A stretch of 7,199 bases of DNA, from contig JBOFLG010000025.1 in NCBI GenBank assembly GCA_051657745.1, positions 1 to 7,199 of the forward strand, in the 5' to 3' direction. Positions 5,622 to 7,199 of this stretch are shown piece by piece. Under the pieces are notes generated by a model. That model was not told where the DNA came from. It saw only the letters and a program-made list of their open reading frames with translations, and did not search any database. Within the stretch, counting starts at the first letter, position 1. Every line of letters starts with the position of its first letter. Origin of the DNA: JBOFLG01 sp051657745. GTDB taxonomy: Bacteria; Actinomycetota; Actinomycetes; Actinomycetales; Dermatophilaceae. Both the position numbers and the translations under genes were made by a program.

Positions 5622-5644
5622 CGGTCGGATGACGCCCCGCGTCA
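5603..5644. terminator. Possible hairpins between convergent genes
   Basis: Two short hairpins sit at the end of the acyltransferase gene and in the 47-bp gap to the convergent minus-strand gene: CACCC-CGAG-GGGTG (5603-5616, in the last codons) and TGACGC-CCC-GCGTCA (5630-5644). Neither is followed by a T-run. Placement between converging genes suggests termination in both directions, but the stems are short. Confidence 0.3.
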
Positions 5645-5668
5645 CCGAGCAGCCCGCGCGGATCGTGC

Positions 5669-6184
5669 TCAGCCGAGAGCCCGCTCCCACGTCTGTCGCG
5701 CGACACCGGTGTTGTCGTTCGCCCAGGTGACTCGGAGTAGTGGGCTGTTTGCGCCCCACGCGCGAAACACCGAGAACTGAACCACCTGATCTGGGGCAAT
5801 GTTGCGGATCGGCATCTCCGGCGGGTCGAACCCAGCCACGCCCTCCATCTCGAGTCGAACGTCGAACGCCTGGTGATCCGAGCCGTTGCGCATCGAGAAG
5901 CGGTTCCGGCTGAGCGGCTCGACGATCCAGGTCCCGCCACGACGGGCGATCCCGGTCGTGGCCTCGGCATAGTCCGCGAGGAGATTTGGTTCGGTGTCAA
6001 CGAGTTTCTTGGATACGAACTCGCTGAGCTTCCGCACGTTCACGGCGGTTTCGTCTCCGCGAGCCGCCATCTTGTCCCAGGCGTCCGCCATCCGACGCTT
6101 GTCCTTATCGGGGCGAAGCAACGCGATGACGCTGACGAGGAGGGCACCACCAGCAATCAGGATGCTCACGATTTCCAAGGTCAC
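5669..6184 (-). CDS. Small membrane-anchored protein of unknown function
   Basis: I do not recognise a named family. The 171 residues begin with one membrane helix (about 4-23, EIVSILIAGGALLVSVIALL) followed by a charged region (24-66: RPDKDKRRMADAWDKMAARG, then KLSEFVSKK) that could be helical. The C-terminal part (about 80-160) alternates hydrophobic and polar residues like a beta-sandwich: TWIVEPLSRNRFSMRN, AFDVRLEME, VVQFSVFRAWG, LLRVTWAND. With no signal cleavage site and positive charges after the helix, the domain is probably cytoplasmic. The start is GTG at 6184, with TAACCT 6 nt upstream and no Shine-Dalgarno, so leaderless. Coding quality is good and it is convergent with the acyltransferase gene. 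It lies 125 bp downstream of vapC on the same strand but with its own promoter, so a functional link to the toxin is not implied. Confidence 0.75.
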   Translation of the reverse strand: MTLEIVSILIAGGALLVSVIALLRPDKDKRRMADAWDKMAARGDETAVNVRKLSEFVSKKLVDTEPNLLADYAEATTGIARRGGTWIVEPLSRNRFSMRNGSDHQAFDVRLEMEGVAGFDPPEMPIRNIAPDQVVQFSVFRAWGANSPLLRVTWANDNTGVARQTWERALG

Positions 6185-6190
6185 GCCCGT

Positions 6191-6196
6191 AGGTTA
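6191..6196 (-). promoter_or_regulatory. Candidate -10 element (TAACCT) of the 5669-6184 gene
   Basis: On the minus strand TAACCT fits TANNNT and ends 6 nt before GTG 6184, the ideal distance for transcription starting on the start codon. No clear -35 is seen. The plus strand over this site reads TAGGTTAGGC, which matches one half of a DtxR/IdeR box, but the other half is absent. Confidence 0.45.
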
Positions 6197-6309
6197 GGCG
6201 GGGCGGACCTTGATGCCCCGCCGAGTCGGCGGCCGAGCCCGGCGACTGCCGCGACGGATCGGAACGAGCGGGGCCCGTTCATCACCCTCTGGTCCGATCA
6301 CCCTGCGGT

Positions 6310-6690
6310 TCAGCGGAGGAGCTCGATACGGCACGTCGGGCCGACCGAGGCGGCCAGTTTGGCATCGGTGGTGAGGAGCTCGGTGGCATTGACAGCTTCG
6401 GCGAGGGCGACGTAGGTGGCGTCGTAGCCGCTCAGGGTGTGCCTGAGTTCCCACATCCGGGTGCGAAGCCCGTCGGCGGGAAACCTGGTCAGCATGAGCC
6501 GGGCGAATCCGCGCACCGCCACATCCGCCTGGGTCGCCGTGAGCGCCCCACGGCGGACCAGCCCACGCAGCGCGTGGACGACCTCGCTGTCGAGCAGGTG
6601 CGGAGCCGCCAGTTCTTCGTCGCCCAACCGGTCCGGGTCGAGGCCTCCGATGAGTAGCTCCACCACGACGCCGGCGTCGACGACCCTCAA
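6310..6690 (-). CDS. vapC: VapC-type PIN-domain toxin ribonuclease
   Basis: The 126-residue PIN domain covers the whole protein. The acidic catalytic set is intact: Asp5 (VVDAGVVVELL), Glu36 (LLDSEVVHAL), Asp90 (YDATYVALAE) and Asp109 (TTDAKLA), expected to bind Mg2+/Mn2+ and cleave RNA. The likely start is TTG 6690. The next GTG codons fall after Asp5 and would remove a catalytic residue, and no ATG or GTG is near upstream in frame. TTG overlaps the antitoxin stop as TTGA, and GAGGGA about 8 nt upstream can serve as ribosome site, so translation is coupled to the antitoxin. The weak TTG start may help keep toxin below antitoxin. The cognate antitoxin is directly upstream. Assignment to the VapC group is clear; the RNA target is unknown. 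Confidence 0.92.
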   Translation of the reverse strand: MRVVDAGVVVELLIGGLDPDRLGDEELAAPHLLDSEVVHALRGLVRRGALTATQADVAVRGFARLMLTRFPADGLRTRMWELRHTLSGYDATYVALAEAVNATELLTTDAKLAASVGPTCRIELLR

Positions 6691-6929
6691 TCGCCCCGTC
6701 CCTCGTGCAGCGCCGTGAGGATGGTTGCCCGGTCGGCACGTCCGGCAACCTGCGCCTGGGTCTGTCGGATGACGTCCGCGTTGTGCTGCACGGTCGGCGC
6801 CCGCCGAGCGAGGTGGCCTAACTCTCGCTGCACGTACCTCGTGAGGGACAGCCCCTGGGACCGAGCGGCCCGGACAAGCGCGTCGTGCACGTCGTCAGGA
6901 ACGTCGCGGATCTGCATCACCTTGGGCAT
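6687..6929 (-). CDS. vapB: VapB/FitA-type ribbon-helix-helix antitoxin
   Basis: An 80-residue protein. The N-terminal ribbon-helix-helix domain (about 3-40: VMQIRDVPDDVHDALVRAAR, then GLSLTRYVQREL) is typical of FitA-like antitoxins, which bind operator DNA as dimers. The C-terminal tail (about 41-80, ending LTALHEGRGD) should wrap the PIN toxin. ATG 6929 is chosen over the longer in-frame GTG 6968 because TACGAT lies 6 nt upstream and the conserved domain starts right after it; the 13 extra residues would have no counterpart in the family. It is first gene of a two-gene operon with vapC (4-nt overlap). Autoregulation by the VapBC complex is usual for the family, and a 31-bp dyad sits over the -35 region (6947-6977). 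Confidence 0.9.
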   Translation of the reverse strand: MPKVMQIRDVPDDVHDALVRAARSQGLSLTRYVQRELGHLARRAPTVQHNADVIRQTQAQVAGRADRATILTALHEGRGD

Positions 6930-6935
6930 GACCAC

Positions 6936-6941
6936 ATCGTA
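6936..6941 (-). promoter_or_regulatory. Candidate -10 element (TACGAT) of vapBC
   Basis: On the minus strand TACGAT fits TANNNT and ends 6 nt before ATG 6929, so the message is probably leaderless. The -35 position (about 6959-6964) has no good consensus and lies in the dyad at 6947-6977. Confidence 0.55.
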
Positions 6942-6946
6942 GCCAC

Positions 6947-6977
6947 GGTGAGTGCGGGTTGCACCCACACGGTCACC
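6947..6977. promoter_or_regulatory. 31-bp dyad, candidate VapBC operator
   Basis: GTGCGGGT (6952-6959) and ACCCACAC (6963-6970) are complementary at 7 of 8 positions around TGC. The symmetry continues outward with GGTGA (6947-6951) and TCACC (6973-6977) after a 2-nt offset on the right side. It covers the -35 region of vapBC and lies 45 bp left of the efeU promoter. An autoregulatory operator is the simplest reading. Confidence 0.45.
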
Positions 6978-7021
6978 CTGCCTCGTGGAGCGACAATCGC
7001 GACGACGACCCCGGGGTGGGA

Positions 7022-7050
7022 TTGACGCGAGTGCGGAGTTAGGGTTACCT
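7022..7050 (+). promoter_or_regulatory. Candidate efeU promoter
   Basis: TTGACG (7022-7027) is a good -35. With a 17-bp spacer the -10 would be TTACCT (7045-7050), which is weak but acceptable. TAGGGT (7040-7045) is a better hexamer at a spacing too short for this -35. Either -10 lies within the iron box, so repressor binding would block polymerase. Confidence 0.45.
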
Positions 7051-7052
7051 CA
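7034..7052 (+). promoter_or_regulatory. DtxR/IdeR-like iron box upstream of efeU
   Basis: CGGAGTTAGGGTTACCTCA matches the 19-bp consensus TTAGGTTAGSCTAACCTAA at 12 positions, with the core GTTAGG and ACCT kept. It overlaps the predicted efeU -10 and lies 36 bp before ATG 7088. DtxR/IdeR repressors bound to Fe2+ switch off iron uptake genes in actinobacteria, which fits an iron permease here. The site is assigned by motif and context only. Confidence 0.6.
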
Positions 7053-7087
7053 GTCAGGTAGTCCTTTGTCCTCGCCAGGAGCGGTCG

Positions 7088-7199
7088 ATGTTCGTGAGCA
7101 ACGCCCTCGTCGGGCTGCGTGAGGGGCTCGAAGCGGCGCTCGTCGTCGTCATCCTGCTCGCGTTCCTGGTCAAGTCTGGGCGCACCTGGGGCGTGCGGT
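7088..7199 (+). CDS. efeU: EfeU/FTR1-family iron permease, N-terminal part
   Basis: The first 37 codons are visible, and the gene runs off the right end. The translation begins MFVSNALVGLREGLEAALVV and continues through a hydrophobic helix to about residue 28, then KSGR. REGLE (residues 11-15) is the iron-binding R/K-E-G-L-E motif of FTR1/EfeU permeases. In EfeUOB systems this protein carries iron across the membrane, with EfeO and EfeB usually following; they would lie beyond the window. AGGAG (7077-7081) sits 6 nt before ATG 7088. Upstream are a -35 at 7022 and a DtxR/IdeR-like box at 7034-7052, so induction under low iron is expected. The gene is divergent from vapBC. Family is certain, while membership of a full efeUOB operon is inference. 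Confidence 0.92.
   Translation, partial: MFVSNALVGLREGLEAALVVVILLAFLVKSGRTWGVR

Noticed and set aside
4308..5759. 483-codon minus-strand open frame opposite the HAD-acyltransferase gene
   Set aside because: The plus-strand frame has all HAD and acyltransferase motifs. The antisense frame is rich in Arg, Gly, Asp and His with no recognisable domain, and also runs across the convergent gap.
6190..6208. Possible second DtxR/IdeR iron box upstream of the 5669-6184 gene
   Set aside because: TAGGTTAGGC matches one half of the consensus exactly, but the other half is GC-only and shows no dyad. The match is explained by the TAACCT -10 element on the other strand.
6218..6232. Short palindrome CCGCCGA-G-TCGGCGG downstream of vapC
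   Set aside because: A 1-nt centre makes it a poor hairpin. No T-run follows and short palindromes are common in DNA this GC-rich.
6930..6968. Longer vapB starting at GTG 6968 (93 residues)
   Set aside because: The extra 13 residues precede the conserved ribbon-helix-helix domain, cover the -10 element and part of the operator-like dyad, and have no ribosome site.

Overview
The window is GC-rich throughout, and its coding sequence has strongly GC-biased third positions and frequent GTG/TTG starts. At least five genes have a TANNNT -10 hexamer only 6-8 nt upstream of the start codon, the arrangement of leaderless mRNAs. Together with a FTR1/EfeU iron permease behind a DtxR/IdeR-like box, an actinobacterial HAD-acyltransferase fusion and an AbiEi/DUF559-type orphan, this points to a high-GC actinomycete. 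The genus cannot be fixed from the sequence. It looks like ordinary chromosome with a small accessory patch (vapBC and perhaps the AbiEi-like gene). I see no rRNA, tRNA, CRISPR array, transposase or phage gene.

Layout. Positions 1-224 (-) are the start of a TMEM165/GDT1-family cation transporter. Positions 225-497 are non-coding and hold a long dyad (343-400). Positions 498-1469 (-) encode an AbiEi-like winged-helix protein with a C-terminal DUF559-like domain that lacks the usual acidic residues. Positions 1470-1863 are non-coding and hold a second dyad (1701-1748), related to the first and of the same length, so the pair brackets the AbiEi-like gene. At 1864-2007 (+) a 47-codon ORF runs by a 4-nt ATGA overlap into pheA, prephenate dehydratase (2004-2978). 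Positions 3101-4180 (+) encode a membrane-anchored CAP/SCP-domain protein. Positions 4242-5621 (+) encode a HAD-IB phosphatase fused to a PlsC-like acyltransferase. Convergent to it, 5669-6184 (-) encodes a small membrane-anchored protein of unknown function. A vapBC-type toxin-antitoxin operon follows on the minus strand (vapB 6687-6929, vapC 6310-6690). The window ends in the first 37 codons of an efeU-type iron permease (7088 onward, +).

Most notable observation: the CAP-domain protein carries, in its presumably extracellular linker, an ungapped 32-residue stretch (residues 131-162) that matches the second half of the ACT regulatory domain of the adjacent PheA at 18 of 32 positions. Both cysteines are kept, while the Phe-binding ESRP part is absent. 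This looks like recruitment of a piece of a neighbouring metabolic gene into a surface protein.

Other notable structures: a perfect 15-bp inverted repeat followed by TTTT whose loop contains the -10 element of the acyltransferase gene and whose right arm is that gene's first codons (a possible terminator/promoter switch); the pair of related palindromes around the AbiEi-like gene; a hidden, apparently leaderless small ORF coupled to pheA; and a 31-bp dyad over the vapBC promoter next to the efeU iron box. The genes do not form one pathway. Several look like single transcription units with their own promoters.
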